A DNA stretch of 64,000 nt from Bacteroidetes bacterium UBA2664 (GTDB taxonomy: Bacteria > Bacteroidota > Rhodothermia > Balneolales > Balneolaceae): positions 81,256 to 145,255 of the forward strand of contig DEMS01000023.1 in assembly GCA_002359315.1 (NCBI GenBank), in the 5' to 3' direction. The stretch's first letter is position 1; every line of letters begins with the position of its first letter. A model generated the notes under the pieces. The model did no database searches, had not been told where the DNA came from, and was given only the letters and a program-made list of their open reading frames with translations. The translations under genes were made by a program, and so were the position numbers. This document shows, one piece after another, positions 26,604 to 35,327 of the stretch.

Positions 26604-27743
26604 TTAGTGGAGGCTATCATATTCTTCATCGGATACAGGTTCTGCCCATTCAACTCCTCCTTTATCAAGATTTGGACCGATGGCCGTATGCGTCATTGAA
26701 TGTTCGTGAGAAGCTCCGTGCCAATGTTTTGCACCCGGCGGGACTTTAATGACATCTCCTTCCCGAATAATTTGAATGGGTTTTCCTTCTATTTGGTGAT
26801 AACCGGTTCCATCGGTTACGATGAGAATTTGTCCACCGGGATGGGTATGCCAGTACGATCGTGCCTTCGGTTCAAACTTCACCTTACCCCCATTCGTGTT
26901 TAAATGATCATTCGGAAGTATGATCATATTTACCCAAACTGTACCAGTGAAATTTCCTCCAGTAACTTCATTACCTTCCGGCAGAATGGATGTCATATTA
27001 TAATGTTCTGAATTCCTGTTTTCGAGAACTTGATTCAGCACGGCTTGAGCTACATCTCCTCTCTCTTCCCCTAATGTTGATTCTATGATGCTGACAAATT
27101 CCTGCAACTGGCCGGGGGTTAAACCCACATTCAGGGAAATATTGAAATGGCTTCCCAACATGGGTTCCACTCCGTCCAAACTGCTGAGTACAGAGATAGT
27201 TGTGAGTTGTCTTTGATCGTAGCTTATCACATCCCGTTCAAATAAGTCGGCAAACAGATGCTCTTTGAGGAATGTATCAATAGCCGGAGAGAAAGCTCCG
27301 TAGCCCGATTCCGGTTTGCCCCAATTAGAGCCGGTTAGCTCATACAGGGTTTCCACTCCCCGATCGTATTTATCCCGGCCATCGTTGATCGGAGAAGCTT
27401 CCGGGCCCTCTTCATCTTGAATTCCGTCAGCCTCACGTTCGTCTAAAACCTCCATAAAGGTATTAAGCCCACGAATACTTCGTGGAAACCCGGCGTAGGC
27501 ATACAAATGGACCATCGACTCTTTGATCTCATTGATCGTCAGGCCGGCGTCCAATCCGTTGTTTAGTGCCGGTTTTAAGTTTTGAAGGTCACCGATTGCG
27601 GTATAGGCTACAATTGGTATCAAAGTTTGTTGTTTTTCACTGAGCGACTGATTCCGTTCTGTACTTTGCGCCTTCAGGTCGAGTGAAAAACAACTTATTC
27701 CTAGAATTAAACTTAGAAGTAAAGGTGTTCTTATTTTTTTCAT
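26604..27743 (-). CDS. Secreted carboxymuconolactone decarboxylase-like protein with C-terminal cupin
   Basis: A 379-residue fusion. Signal peptide (core LLLSLILGISCF, to about residue 25). Two CMD-like helical repeats follow (TLIPIVAYTAIGDLQNLKPALNNGLDAGLTINEIKESMVHLYAYAGFPRSIRGLNTF and the second with RQLTTISVLSSLDGVEPMLGSHFNISLNVGLTPGQLQEF). The cupin at about 280-360 has the metal motif YWHTHPGGQILIVTDGTGYHQIEG and PPGAKHWHGA. The usual CxxC redox pair of AhpD-type CMD proteins is not seen. It lies directly downstream (17 bases) of a carboxylesterase gene, so both probably act on the same extracytoplasmic substrate; the substrate is unknown. Confidence 0.83.
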   Translation of the reverse strand: MKKIRTPLLLSLILGISCFSLDLKAQSTERNQSLSEKQQTLIPIVAYTAIGDLQNLKPALNNGLDAGLTINEIKESMVHLYAYAGFPRSIRGLNTFMEVLDEREADGIQDEEGPEASPINDGRDKYDRGVETLYELTGSNWGKPESGYGAFSPAIDTFLKEHLFADLFERDVISYDQRQLTTISVLSSLDGVEPMLGSHFNISLNVGLTPGQLQEFVSIIESTLGEERGDVAQAVLNQVLENRNSEHYNMTSILPEGNEVTGGNFTGTVWVNMIILPNDHLNTNGGKVKFEPKARSYWHTHPGGQILIVTDGTGYHQIEGKPIQIIREGDVIKVPPGAKHWHGASHEHSMTHTAIGPNLDKGGVEWAEPVSDEEYDSLH

Positions 27744-27760
27744 TTTACTTTTTTAAATGA

Positions 27761-29416
27761 TTAAATACCGCGCGTTTGCAATCGTGCTCTCAACATCTCA
27801 GAGGCTTTTGTAATTACATCCAATCTTTCTTTTCTGGGATCGGGCTTGCCTACTGTTTCACCATCGGACTCAATTTCAAGTATTTCTTCATTTTGAGTAT
27901 CGTAAGAAGGCCATTCAGGCACCCCTTCGCCATTAGGATTTCCTGTCTTGGCGAAATTAGCCCAATAGGTGTTTAACACCTGCGCTAACTTTTCTTCTTC
28001 AGGCGTCGGTTCTGTATCTCCCCATCGAGCATTCAGGTTGTTAAATACAAAGGCTACCTCTGATCCGTGTCCGGCCCCAAATCGCTGTCGCTCCTGCATG
28101 GATTCCGGAACATAGGAGAAAAGATACATATATGCAGGATTGTCTGCAGTAACAACTGTTCTTGCTGTCATACGTGCCGGCTCGCCCCATACCCAGTCGG
28201 TATTAAACTTTGTGATAACCTCAGCAAATTCTTTATTTCCATCAGGATCGTATGCAGCTCTCGCCTCATCTTCCAGTTCACCGAATAGTGAAAACAGTTC
28301 ATCTTTAGAGCTGCTGTTATTTACAAAACTGCCACCTATTTCGGCACTTGTATTTCCGATGATAAGCGGAACGTCTGCCTGTCTGCCTGCTTTATAGGCA
28401 CTCTCAGCCGTTTCTTCCACCAGATTGCCATCAAGGATCGGGCCTGAATAGGTGCGCGGACCATTCTCACCATCGGTTTCCTGACCTCCATCCACAATTT
28501 CTTCAATACTCAAATCGCGAAGTTTTGCCAGTGCTTCTTCATCGGTTCCTTCAATTCCCTTTTTACGGGCAAAATTTAGTCCAATTGTTTCGGCAGAAAC
28601 CGTATAGAGAAGATCAGCATTTTCTTCACGAATGGGTCGGCCGGTAAGCACACCATCACGACCGCCGCCAGATTCACTAATCACTTTATGAAAAAGGCCT
28701 CTTGCAGCCGGTATGGTCATAAGTGAATGAACCGATACGCCTCCTGCAGAGAAACCGAAAATCGTAACATTATCCGGATTGCCACCGAATTCAGTAATAT
28801 TTTCCTGTATCCATTCAAGAGCGGCAATCTGGTCCATATAGGCATAACTGCCCTTTGGTTCCTCCGGATGCTCTTCACTCAATGCAGGGAATGCAAAATG
28901 GCCAAGGCGTCCAAGACGATAGTTTATGGTAATCAGAATAACATCCTGTTTGGCAAATGACTCACCTGTAGTTGCACCACCAGCGCCACTTCCGCCCACA
29001 AAAGCACCACCATGTATCCAAACCATTACGGGAAGATTTGCTCCCCCTTCAATTTCGGCAGGTTTCCAGATATTCAGAAAAAGACAATCTTCTGACGAGC
29101 CGTCCGCGATGGTGCCGGGAGCAGCTCCCCATCCGGACTGTGCACAATTGGCGCCATACTCGGTTGCATCATGCACACCTTCCCATGGGTTTAAAGGTTG
29201 TGGCGGTCGCCATCGAAATTCTCCAACCGGTGGGGCTGCAAAGGGAATTCCTTTGAAACTTGAAACATCTCCATCAGTTACACCGCGAACCACTCCATTA
29301 TTGGTACGAACCGTGGGTGATACACTACTATCTGTCTCCTGTGCGTACACGAATGATTGGTGAGCCAGAAACGAACAACTCATGGTGATAACTAAACCAA
29401 CTATTATTTTTTTCAT
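27761..29416 (-). CDS. Secreted type B carboxylesterase
   Basis: A 551-residue alpha/beta hydrolase with signal peptide (ending near VYAQ). The nucleophile is Ser223 in IFGFSAGGVS; the oxyanion hole is HGG at 135-137; the catalytic His is His450 in FGAGHGSEVAF; Glu359 in TSAEIGG is a plausible acid. SSEDCLFLNIWKP is the family's second signature. Hydrolyses esters of unknown structure in the periplasm or outside. Same strand as the CMD-cupin gene, 17 bases upstream of it, so probably one operon. Confidence 0.92.
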   Translation of the reverse strand: MKKIIVGLVITMSCSFLAHQSFVYAQETDSSVSPTVRTNNGVVRGVTDGDVSSFKGIPFAAPPVGEFRWRPPQPLNPWEGVHDATEYGANCAQSGWGAAPGTIADGSSEDCLFLNIWKPAEIEGGANLPVMVWIHGGAFVGGSGAGGATTGESFAKQDVILITINYRLGRLGHFAFPALSEEHPEEPKGSYAYMDQIAALEWIQENITEFGGNPDNVTIFGFSAGGVSVHSLMTIPAARGLFHKVISESGGGRDGVLTGRPIREENADLLYTVSAETIGLNFARKKGIEGTDEEALAKLRDLSIEEIVDGGQETDGENGPRTYSGPILDGNLVEETAESAYKAGRQADVPLIIGNTSAEIGGSFVNNSSSKDELFSLFGELEDEARAAYDPDGNKEFAEVITKFNTDWVWGEPARMTARTVVTADNPAYMYLFSYVPESMQERQRFGAGHGSEVAFVFNNLNARWGDTEPTPEEEKLAQVLNTYWANFAKTGNPNGEGVPEWPSYDTQNEEILEIESDGETVGKPDPRKERLDVITKASEMLRARLQTRGI

Positions 29417-29436
29417 TTTGATGGATTTAAATTATG

Positions 29437-29572
29437 CTATTCATTATCTCGAGAGAGCCTTGTGAATGATAATGAGCCCAACTTCCAGCCATCGTCCAGT
29501 TTCACATACACTTCAGTAACCTCAAAGGGATTGGTGACTTCATTGCCGCCAACTTCAGCGATCAGGGTAATC
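29437..29572 (-). pseudogene. C-terminal fragment of a second NTF2/SnoaL-like (DUF4440) gene
   Basis: Directly after the intact NTF2-like gene, another frame reads ITLIAEVGGNEVTNPFEVTE and continues to a TAG at 29437. This matches the intact neighbour's ITLEAEVRGSVVSNEFTVTE segment position by position (about 20 of 44 identical over the whole fragment), but the N-terminal two thirds are absent and there is no start. It looks like a tandem duplicate that lost its 5' part. Confidence 0.6.
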
Positions 29573-29575
29573 CCG

Positions 29576-30046
29576 CTACTCCTCAATGCTGTGAGTGTCC
29601 CGTACACTACTGAAGGTCAGGTTCAACATACTCCAATTACCTTCCTGATTTTGATAAACTTCGGTAACTGTAAACTCATTGGAGACAACACTGCCCCGAA
29701 CCTCAGCCTCCAATGTAATTCGGTTCCAAAGGATGACGGTATCGCCAAACGTTTCTACAACGACTTGGTGAACATCCGCATTTTTATACCAAATGCTTCC
29801 ACTTTCAATGATTTCGAGCTCCCGGTCCTTTCCCCAGGATCCACTCATGTGGACAAATCTAGCATCGTCGTTAAAAAGAATAGCAAGCTCGTCTACATTC
29901 TTGTCTGCCATCCACTCCCATTTTTCCTGTGATAGATCAATAATTTCCTGTTCAATGTCTGTGTTTTGTGCAAAAACTTGAACAGTCATTGCGATTAAAA
30001 ACATCCCTGTAAGTAATGTTTTCATACCGATTATTTGTGCTTTCAT
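29576..30046 (-). CDS. Secreted NTF2/SnoaL-like protein (DUF4440)
   Basis: A 156-residue protein with signal peptide (core LLTGMFLIAMTVQVFAQ) and one NTF2-like cone: EQEIIDLSQEKWEWMADKNVDELAILFNDDARFVHMSGSWGKDREL is the typical DUF4440 start, with VHQVVVETFGDTVILWNRITLEAEV and WSMLNLTFSSV as the later strands. These folds bind small molecules and some are isomerases or dehydratases; nothing in the sequence fixes a reaction. A second ATG lies seven codons in. A broken paralogue follows. It may belong to the esterase operon downstream. Confidence 0.8.
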   Translation of the reverse strand: MKAQIIGMKTLLTGMFLIAMTVQVFAQNTDIEQEIIDLSQEKWEWMADKNVDELAILFNDDARFVHMSGSWGKDRELEIIESGSIWYKNADVHQVVVETFGDTVILWNRITLEAEVRGSVVSNEFTVTEVYQNQEGNWSMLNLTFSSVRDTHSIEE

Positions 30047-30164
30047 ACTGATATTTTAAATTAAGATTTAAATAGAAAATGAAACAAAGCCCAATAGGCT
30101 ATTCCTAAACGGTTATTTGATAAATCATTTCGGTGAAATTTCAATCGATCACTGAATCCATTAG

Positions 30165-31562
30165 TTAATTGTCTCCACTATAAACCACACGCCAAATTCG
30201 CCCTATTTTGGAATCGGAGATATAAAGTGCGCCGTCCGGTGCCATTGCCAGGCCCATCGGACGGTGTTCTGCTTCACCGGGGCCGGAGATGGAATCCGTA
30301 CCGGCAAAACCGTCAGCAAAGGTCTCATAATCGCTTGAAAGCCCACCATCATCAAAAGGGATGAATGAAACTTTATAGCCTTGCTGTGGTAGGGGTGCAC
30401 GGTTCCAGGAGCCGTGAAATGCTACAAAAGCACCGCCTTGGTATCGTACGGGAAAATGTTCGCCTGTATAAAAAAGGAGCGCGTTGGGAGCCCAATGGCC
30501 GGGGAAGGCTGTTACCGGATCAAGATATTCCGAACATCTTCCAACTTCCACTCCGTCACCACCATATTCCGGAGCGAGCACTTTCTGCCCCAATCGCTGG
30601 TCGTAATAGCAGTATGGCCAGCCTGCATTGGCACCTTCAGTGATGCGGAAAATCTCCTCGGCAGGTAGTTCGGCATTATCTTCTTGTGTATAAAGATCGG
30701 GCCAGAGCTGGTTGAGTTGATCACGTCCGTGCTGAGCAACGTAAAGTGCATTGTCCGATGAATTCCAGTCGAGGCCAACAACATTGCGGATACCGGTAGC
30801 GTAGTGCGTTCCGTCATCTTGCTGTGTCTGACCCAAAGTGTTCGCCGAAAAGCGCCATATACCGGCCTGTCGCTCAAGTTGAGAACAGGGATCCTCACCC
30901 AGTGACCCGGGAGTACGAGGTTGTTGCTGACAGGCGTTAGAAGGAGCGCCCACATTTACATAGAGATAACCGCTATCATCAAATGTGATGGACTTGGAAT
31001 CGTGTGATTGTTGTTCCGGGAAACCACTAACAACGATTTCCGGATCACCATCCGGAACAAGTGCACCATTATCAGGCATCGGCCATCGATATACAGCTTC
31101 TGTATTTGAAGCCCAGATATAGCCGTTATGTACTGCCATACCTGTTTCCCAAAGAATTCCATTCCTCATTGGCGTCATATCACTGAAATGCTCAATAATA
31201 TCGGCTTTATAGTCGCCTGTTGTATCACGTAATGCGGCGATACCGCCTTGTTCAGTACGCGTTTTCACATAAATGTCACCATTAGGCGCTATGGCAATGT
31301 GCCGAGCAGGGCCAATACTGTCAACCACTAGACTCGCACAAAATCCATCCGGAAGTGTGATTCCTCCATTATCGGGATCGCACACAATATCCGCACTTGA
31401 AAGAGTCTGATTGTTTTCATCTGAAGTGCCACCGCATCCGGCTATCAATAACACGGCTAAAAGTGAAAAAACCGTAGAAAAGAGAGCGGCTTTAGAGAAG
31501 ATTGCAGAAACTCCTTTACCGACAGGTTGTAAAAAGCTTTCTATTTTGTTTTTAGTTTTCAT
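30165..31562 (-). CDS. PQQ-type glucose/sorbosone dehydrogenase-like lipoprotein
   Basis: A 465-residue beta-propeller of the GSDH/L-sorbosone dehydrogenase family. The long N-terminus carries a hydrophobic core and a lipobox LLIAGC. Propeller blades are visible, for example GPARHIAIAPNGDIYVKTR, GYLYVNVGAPSNACQ, YATGIRNVVGLDWNSSDNALYVAQHGRDQLNQLWPD, and FHGSWNR near the C-terminus, with GRIWRVVY at the end. Family members oxidise sugars or related alcohols with PQQ. The gene sits among other secreted enzymes and upstream of the NTF2-like gene. Confidence 0.87.
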   Translation of the reverse strand: MKTKNKIESFLQPVGKGVSAIFSKAALFSTVFSLLAVLLIAGCGGTSDENNQTLSSADIVCDPDNGGITLPDGFCASLVVDSIGPARHIAIAPNGDIYVKTRTEQGGIAALRDTTGDYKADIIEHFSDMTPMRNGILWETGMAVHNGYIWASNTEAVYRWPMPDNGALVPDGDPEIVVSGFPEQQSHDSKSITFDDSGYLYVNVGAPSNACQQQPRTPGSLGEDPCSQLERQAGIWRFSANTLGQTQQDDGTHYATGIRNVVGLDWNSSDNALYVAQHGRDQLNQLWPDLYTQEDNAELPAEEIFRITEGANAGWPYCYYDQRLGQKVLAPEYGGDGVEVGRCSEYLDPVTAFPGHWAPNALLFYTGEHFPVRYQGGAFVAFHGSWNRAPLPQQGYKVSFIPFDDGGLSSDYETFADGFAGTDSISGPGEAEHRPMGLAMAPDGALYISDSKIGRIWRVVYSGDN

Positions 31563-31765
31563 ATCGCTGAGTTTTGGTTATTGAAAAAATCCTGGTTTTT
31601 ATGATAGTCCCTTTTTTAAATAATTGCTCTAAACCGTCTGTTTAAACACGATAACGACTGCAAATAATGTCGTAACGCTCCTCTTTTTCCGATACAGCAA
31701 AGCGGAGAGAAGCCGAAATGTGACGTATTTAATTATTATGCTGTTCTAATCTTTCTCAATTTTTT

Positions 31766-32779
31766 TTAGTCTAATGGGATAAATCCAAGGGTACTTTGTG
31801 AAGTCATTGGAACCACAAGCTGGTTGGTTCCGGCATCATAACATATCGAAGCAGCACTTGGAATATTCTCTGCAATCAACTCAGCAGGCTCACCGGGACG
31901 GATACGGGAAATGCCTCCAAATCTCACACTGCTTATGTATTTTGTACCATCCGACATGATTTCAATTCCATCGCCTGCCGACTGAACTGCATTTTCTGTT
32001 TTCAACAGTTCTCCAATTGGTGAAAATGTGAGTACATCCGTGTTGCCAAAATTGACTACCACAATATTTCCATCTCCGTCAATAGCGATTCCGTTCGGTA
32101 CGTTAATTGGATTGCCAACAACAAATTCGGATATATCACCTTGGGGAGTAATTTTCCAAACCTTCCAGGATTGAGGATCCGGATTTTGTCCCAGATCTCC
32201 GGTTTGTGTTGTGTATATTGTCCCGTCTTCAGTTACAGCGATATCGTTAATCCAGGGAGAATCAACAAGCCGGATATCTTCCAAAGGCGCACCAGTTTCC
32301 AGGTCAAACCGGCGTATTACAGCTACTGAAGGATCATCGCCACTTGTCCCGCCATCTCGATCAGCTAAATATAGTATCCCGTTGGCAATTTCACTTCCCA
32401 GCGGATCATTTAGAACCAACGGAGGTGACAATTCACTGCGCTGACCTGGATTTTGAACGCCAATCCACTTGGGGGTATGAACAGAGCCATCAGAATTAAT
32501 CAGCGAAACCCACGCATTGTTTTCCTGAACATTTTGACGTGTACCCATGTTTGGCACTACAATAAGTTCTCTTTCAGCATCATAAATACAACTCTCTGCA
32601 GTATGAAGTGCTCCAAAAACTTTGACATTGGGAGAGATGGGTAAAAAATTGCCGTCTGAATTAAGGCCAAGCGGATTTCCAACCGGATAAGAATCTGATT
32701 GCTGAGCGAAGGCTTGATTGATCAAAAGACCAAATGTTAATGTAAAAAGGGTGAAAGGCATCATTATATATTTCAGCAT
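31766..32779 (-). CDS. Secreted SMP-30/gluconolactonase-like beta-propeller
   Basis: A 337-residue protein with signal peptide (ending near AFAQQ). Repeated propeller motifs: WINDIAVTEDGTIYTTQTGD, PNGIAIDGDGNIVVVNFGN and GDGIEIMSDGTKYISSVRFGGI. It resembles SMP-30/gluconolactonase or NHL-type six-bladed propellers; a lactonase role next to a sugar dehydrogenase and a carboxymuconolactone-type protein would be coherent but is inference. Same strand as the dehydrogenase, 203 bases upstream, and downstream of the AraC regulator. Confidence 0.75.
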   Translation of the reverse strand: MLKYIMMPFTLFTLTFGLLINQAFAQQSDSYPVGNPLGLNSDGNFLPISPNVKVFGALHTAESCIYDAERELIVVPNMGTRQNVQENNAWVSLINSDGSVHTPKWIGVQNPGQRSELSPPLVLNDPLGSEIANGILYLADRDGGTSGDDPSVAVIRRFDLETGAPLEDIRLVDSPWINDIAVTEDGTIYTTQTGDLGQNPDPQSWKVWKITPQGDISEFVVGNPINVPNGIAIDGDGNIVVVNFGNTDVLTFSPIGELLKTENAVQSAGDGIEIMSDGTKYISSVRFGGISRIRPGEPAELIAENIPSAASICYDAGTNQLVVPMTSQSTLGFIPLD

Positions 32780-32928
32780 GGTGAAGATGGGTTAGGTTTA
32801 GTGGGATTAAAAAATCAGGGACAATTGATACATGGATTGATAGACCCGTATTAGATACACTATCCAACTTGAAATTAGCAGGCTGAGGAATCAATCAATT
32901 ACACAAAACAAACAATCACTTACGAAAA

Positions 32929-33885
32929 TCAAACATTTCGAAATTGAGTAGGACTTACTTCAGTATGTTTCTTGAAAAAGTTGCTGAAATGTGTAGCTTC
33001 ACTAAATCCCAATGAATAACCAATTTCAGATATATTCCAATGGCTCTGTTTCAACAAAATCTTCGACTCTTTGAGGATACGTTCTGAGATAAACTCAGAA
33101 GTGGTTTTGCCGGTTGTTTCTTTCAGTGCCCGGTTCAGGTGGTTGACGTGTACGTTCATGTGTTCAGCAAACTCAGAAGGAGTGCGGAGTTTAACCGATT
33201 GATGGGTTTCATCAATTGGAAACTGACGCTCCAGTAATTCCTGGAATAGCATTGTAATTCGGCTGGCCGCATTAATCTCTTGATTTTCTATTTTAGAAGT
33301 TGGTTGCATTTTCATTGCGTAATGAATCAGCTCGAACACAATATTTCTAAGCACATCATATTTATGAATATAATCAGATTCAATCTCTTCAAACATCCGG
33401 CTGTACTTTTCCCTTATTACTGCTACCTGTTCATCTTCCAGTTCAAAAACGTGAGAGCCTCCAGGTTGAAACACTGAGTATTGATGAAGGTCACCATGAT
33501 CATGGAAAAAATCATCATCAAAAATACAATAAACACCGCTTTTGATATTTTTGGTATCCTCCCATTTGTAGGGAATTAGCGGGTTTGAAAAAGTGAGTGC
33601 TTGTTTTTTTACCTCAATCACTTTATCTGCATAGTGAACCTTACTGTTGCCAATTACCAGCATAATTTTGTAAAAGTCGCGACGTCTATATGGTACCGGC
33701 CTGGCTTTTTCTCCAACAAAGGGTTCTAAATTAAACAGATTAAAATGCCCGATCTCATTTCCAATATTTTCTGGTACAGTTCCAGTTTTTCTCTTGTATA
33801 AGTCTTCTATCTTTTCTGATTTCTCCATGTCGCATTCAATTAAATGTTGCCAAAATGTAAGTTGTGCAAATGTTTCCCATTTCAT
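32929..33885 (-). CDS. AraC-family transcriptional regulator
   Basis: A 318-residue regulator. The N-terminal part is a cupin-like effector domain (PYRRRDFYKIMLVIGNSKVHYADKVIEVKKQALTFSNPLIPYKW). The C-terminal AraC domain has two helix-turn-helix units: TPSEFAEHMNVHVNHLNRALKETTGKTTSEFI and HWNISEIGYSLGFSEATHFSNFFKKHTEVSPTQFR. It precedes the SMP-30-like gene on the same strand, so it is the natural regulator of the secreted-enzyme cluster. Inducer unknown. The first 16 residues (MKWETFAQLTFWQHLI) may be extra; a later Met at residue 20 is a possible start. Confidence 0.92.
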   Translation of the reverse strand: MKWETFAQLTFWQHLIECDMEKSEKIEDLYKRKTGTVPENIGNEIGHFNLFNLEPFVGEKARPVPYRRRDFYKIMLVIGNSKVHYADKVIEVKKQALTFSNPLIPYKWEDTKNIKSGVYCIFDDDFFHDHGDLHQYSVFQPGGSHVFELEDEQVAVIREKYSRMFEEIESDYIHKYDVLRNIVFELIHYAMKMQPTSKIENQEINAASRITMLFQELLERQFPIDETHQSVKLRTPSEFAEHMNVHVNHLNRALKETTGKTTSEFISERILKESKILLKQSHWNISEIGYSLGFSEATHFSNFFKKHTEVSPTQFRNV

Positions 33886-33960
33886 AATACTAAAATTAAA
33901 ACGAGGTTAATAAATTGAACTTTTAAAATTTCTTCTTTACCTCAGTAGTTGATCTGTTCG

Positions 33961-34752
33961 TCAAAAGGCAAAAGCATAGTTTATACTCAGATTCCAAAGA
34001 GGATCTACATTACCGGCAATTTCACTGCTTATTTCTTTATTGATGGTTGATGAAATGGTAAATGGAAGACTTTGGTAGCCAAGCGCAATATTTACTGCGG
34101 CATAAAAACCCGTATTTTCATCAATAATCAAATAATAGGCTTGGGGCCTAACATTGAAGAAAAAATTATTCGACAAAGGAATACTTGAAAAAGTACTGTT
34201 TAGACTGATGAAATGAGTGTTGTCTGGAACAGTGGGATCAAAACCCCGTGAATATAAATAGTAGGTACCTATCGTGATGTTATTTGATATTATATAGCTC
34301 GAATTGATCTCCCCGGCTAAAAATCGACGGGCTTCAATAAGTTCTCTGGGAACTTCATTTGAAACAGCGAAAACGTCAGCAAATGAAATTGCCGAATTCG
34401 CACCAATTTTCAGATGGAACTTTTCATGTTGCACTAACTGATATCGAAACCAAAACAGAAATGACCAAGGTTTTCCTTCCATCGAAAATCGGATTTCCGG
34501 ATCGAAACTTAGCCTCTTTCCTACTGATAAATTGAAAATTGCCGCAGGTTTTCCCAGTGTTAAAGAGGGAATGGTAGAAATTCCTTTATTTGTAAAACTG
34601 GCACTCCCTGAAACATCAACCCCATTTTCCCCTTGTGCATTGGCTAAGGTCGTAATCGAGATAAATAGCAGAGTGAAAAGACTTGTCTTGAGTAATAGTG
34701 TTAGTTTTAAAAAGCCGGGTATCATTTTGTTTGATTTATTTATGCAGGGCAT
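33961..34752 (-). CDS. Secreted protein, probable outer-membrane barrel
   Basis: A 263-residue protein with signal peptide (hydrophobic core around LFTLLFISITTLANAQ). The mature chain alternates polar and non-polar residues (WSFLFWFRYQLVQHEKFHLKIGANSAISF, ITIGTYYLYSRGFDP) and ends LSINYAFAF with terminal Phe, as in outer-membrane barrels. Family not recognised. ATG 34752 was kept; ATG 34725 gives a shorter n-region and is equally plausible. Downstream of the AraC gene's promoter region in genome order, so it may be under separate control. Confidence 0.65.
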   Translation of the reverse strand: MPCINKSNKMIPGFLKLTLLLKTSLFTLLFISITTLANAQGENGVDVSGSASFTNKGISTIPSLTLGKPAAIFNLSVGKRLSFDPEIRFSMEGKPWSFLFWFRYQLVQHEKFHLKIGANSAISFADVFAVSNEVPRELIEARRFLAGEINSSYIISNNITIGTYYLYSRGFDPTVPDNTHFISLNSTFSSIPLSNNFFFNVRPQAYYLIIDENTGFYAAVNIALGYQSLPFTISSTINKEISSEIAGNVDPLWNLSINYAFAF

Positions 34753-34879
34753 GATTAAAACCCTTTCATATCATTTGTTCAAACAAATTTACCAGTATCT
34801 TTAATCAGAGCATTAAACAAATCAAACCATGACTTACGAAATTCAAATATTTTTAAAAGGATGTGATATGACGATCCCC

Positions 34880-35000
34880 CGACCCCTCAAGCGATCCGCG
34901 TGACTCTGCCGGACTGAGCCACTTCCCGATTTGATAGAATATAAAATCAGGAGTAAATGGTCGAAACAGAACGTAAAATTACCCACACTTTTTTAAATCA
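34880..35000 (-). pseudogene. Degraded 5' half of tRNA-Pro plus its upstream flank
   Basis: Reading the minus strand, 34928 downward gives CGGGAAGTGGCTCAGTCCGG, matching the 5' end of intact tRNA-Pro at 43553 with one change, then decays through the anticodon region (GAGGGGTCG still recognisable near 34880). No T-loop follows. The 72 bases before it (34929-35000) match 43554-43626, that is, the tRNA promoter region and the tail of the GIY-YIG remnant. It is a partial duplicate, not a functional tRNA. The whole gap 34753-35327 otherwise holds the RadC-like stub and a terminator. Confidence 0.85.
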
Positions 35001-35065
35001 CTTAAACTAACAGAATAGTAATACAAGAAATAGTAGTGACTACTAACGTAGAGTGATTTTAGTAG

Positions 35066-35167
35066 CTAGTATGCTGCATCTGGAGAAGTAATTCTTGGCA
35101 TTCCATCCACCGGAACAGTGGATTTATAGGTCAGGCCAAACTCGGCAACTATATTTGATGTGTTCAT
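35066..35167 (-). pseudogene. N-terminal stub of a RadC-like JAB-domain protein
   Basis: A 33-codon frame from ATG 35167 to TAG 35066 reads LTYKSTVPVDGMPRITSPDA in its middle. This matches the start of RadC-like JAB-domain proteins (pattern xLSYKxxVxxxxxPxIxSxxDAYxxx), which in Bacteroidota are common cargo of integrative elements. The rest of the gene is missing. The call is by memory of the family pattern. Confidence 0.45.
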
Positions 35168-35284
35168 AAGTATAAGTTGAGTGATTTGGTTATATCACAG
35201 TTCTTATACCTGAAGTAGTCAGATTATTGTGGTTTTGGTGGTGTTTAGGGAGAAATGAATACTAAATATTGGTCAACGGTAAGT

Positions 35285-35310
35285 ATAAAATGCGTTTTTA
35301 TGCATTTTAT
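35285..35310 (-). terminator. Hairpin downstream of the DUF6090 gene
   Basis: Perfect 9-bp arms ATAAAATGC and GCATTTTAT with an eight-base loop, 18 bases past the DUF6090 stop. AT-rich and followed by only a broken T run; a plausible end for the sensor-DUF6090 transcript. Confidence 0.45.
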
Positions 35311-35327
35311 ATTATGTTAGCCTTTCG

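Noticed and set aside
29462..29932. 156-codon plus-strand frame opposite the NTF2-like gene
   Set aside because: It is antisense to a gene with clear signal peptide and fold; its sequence looks random.
34880..34928. Second functional tRNA
   Set aside because: Anticodon arm is disrupted and there is no T-arm or 3' acceptor strand.
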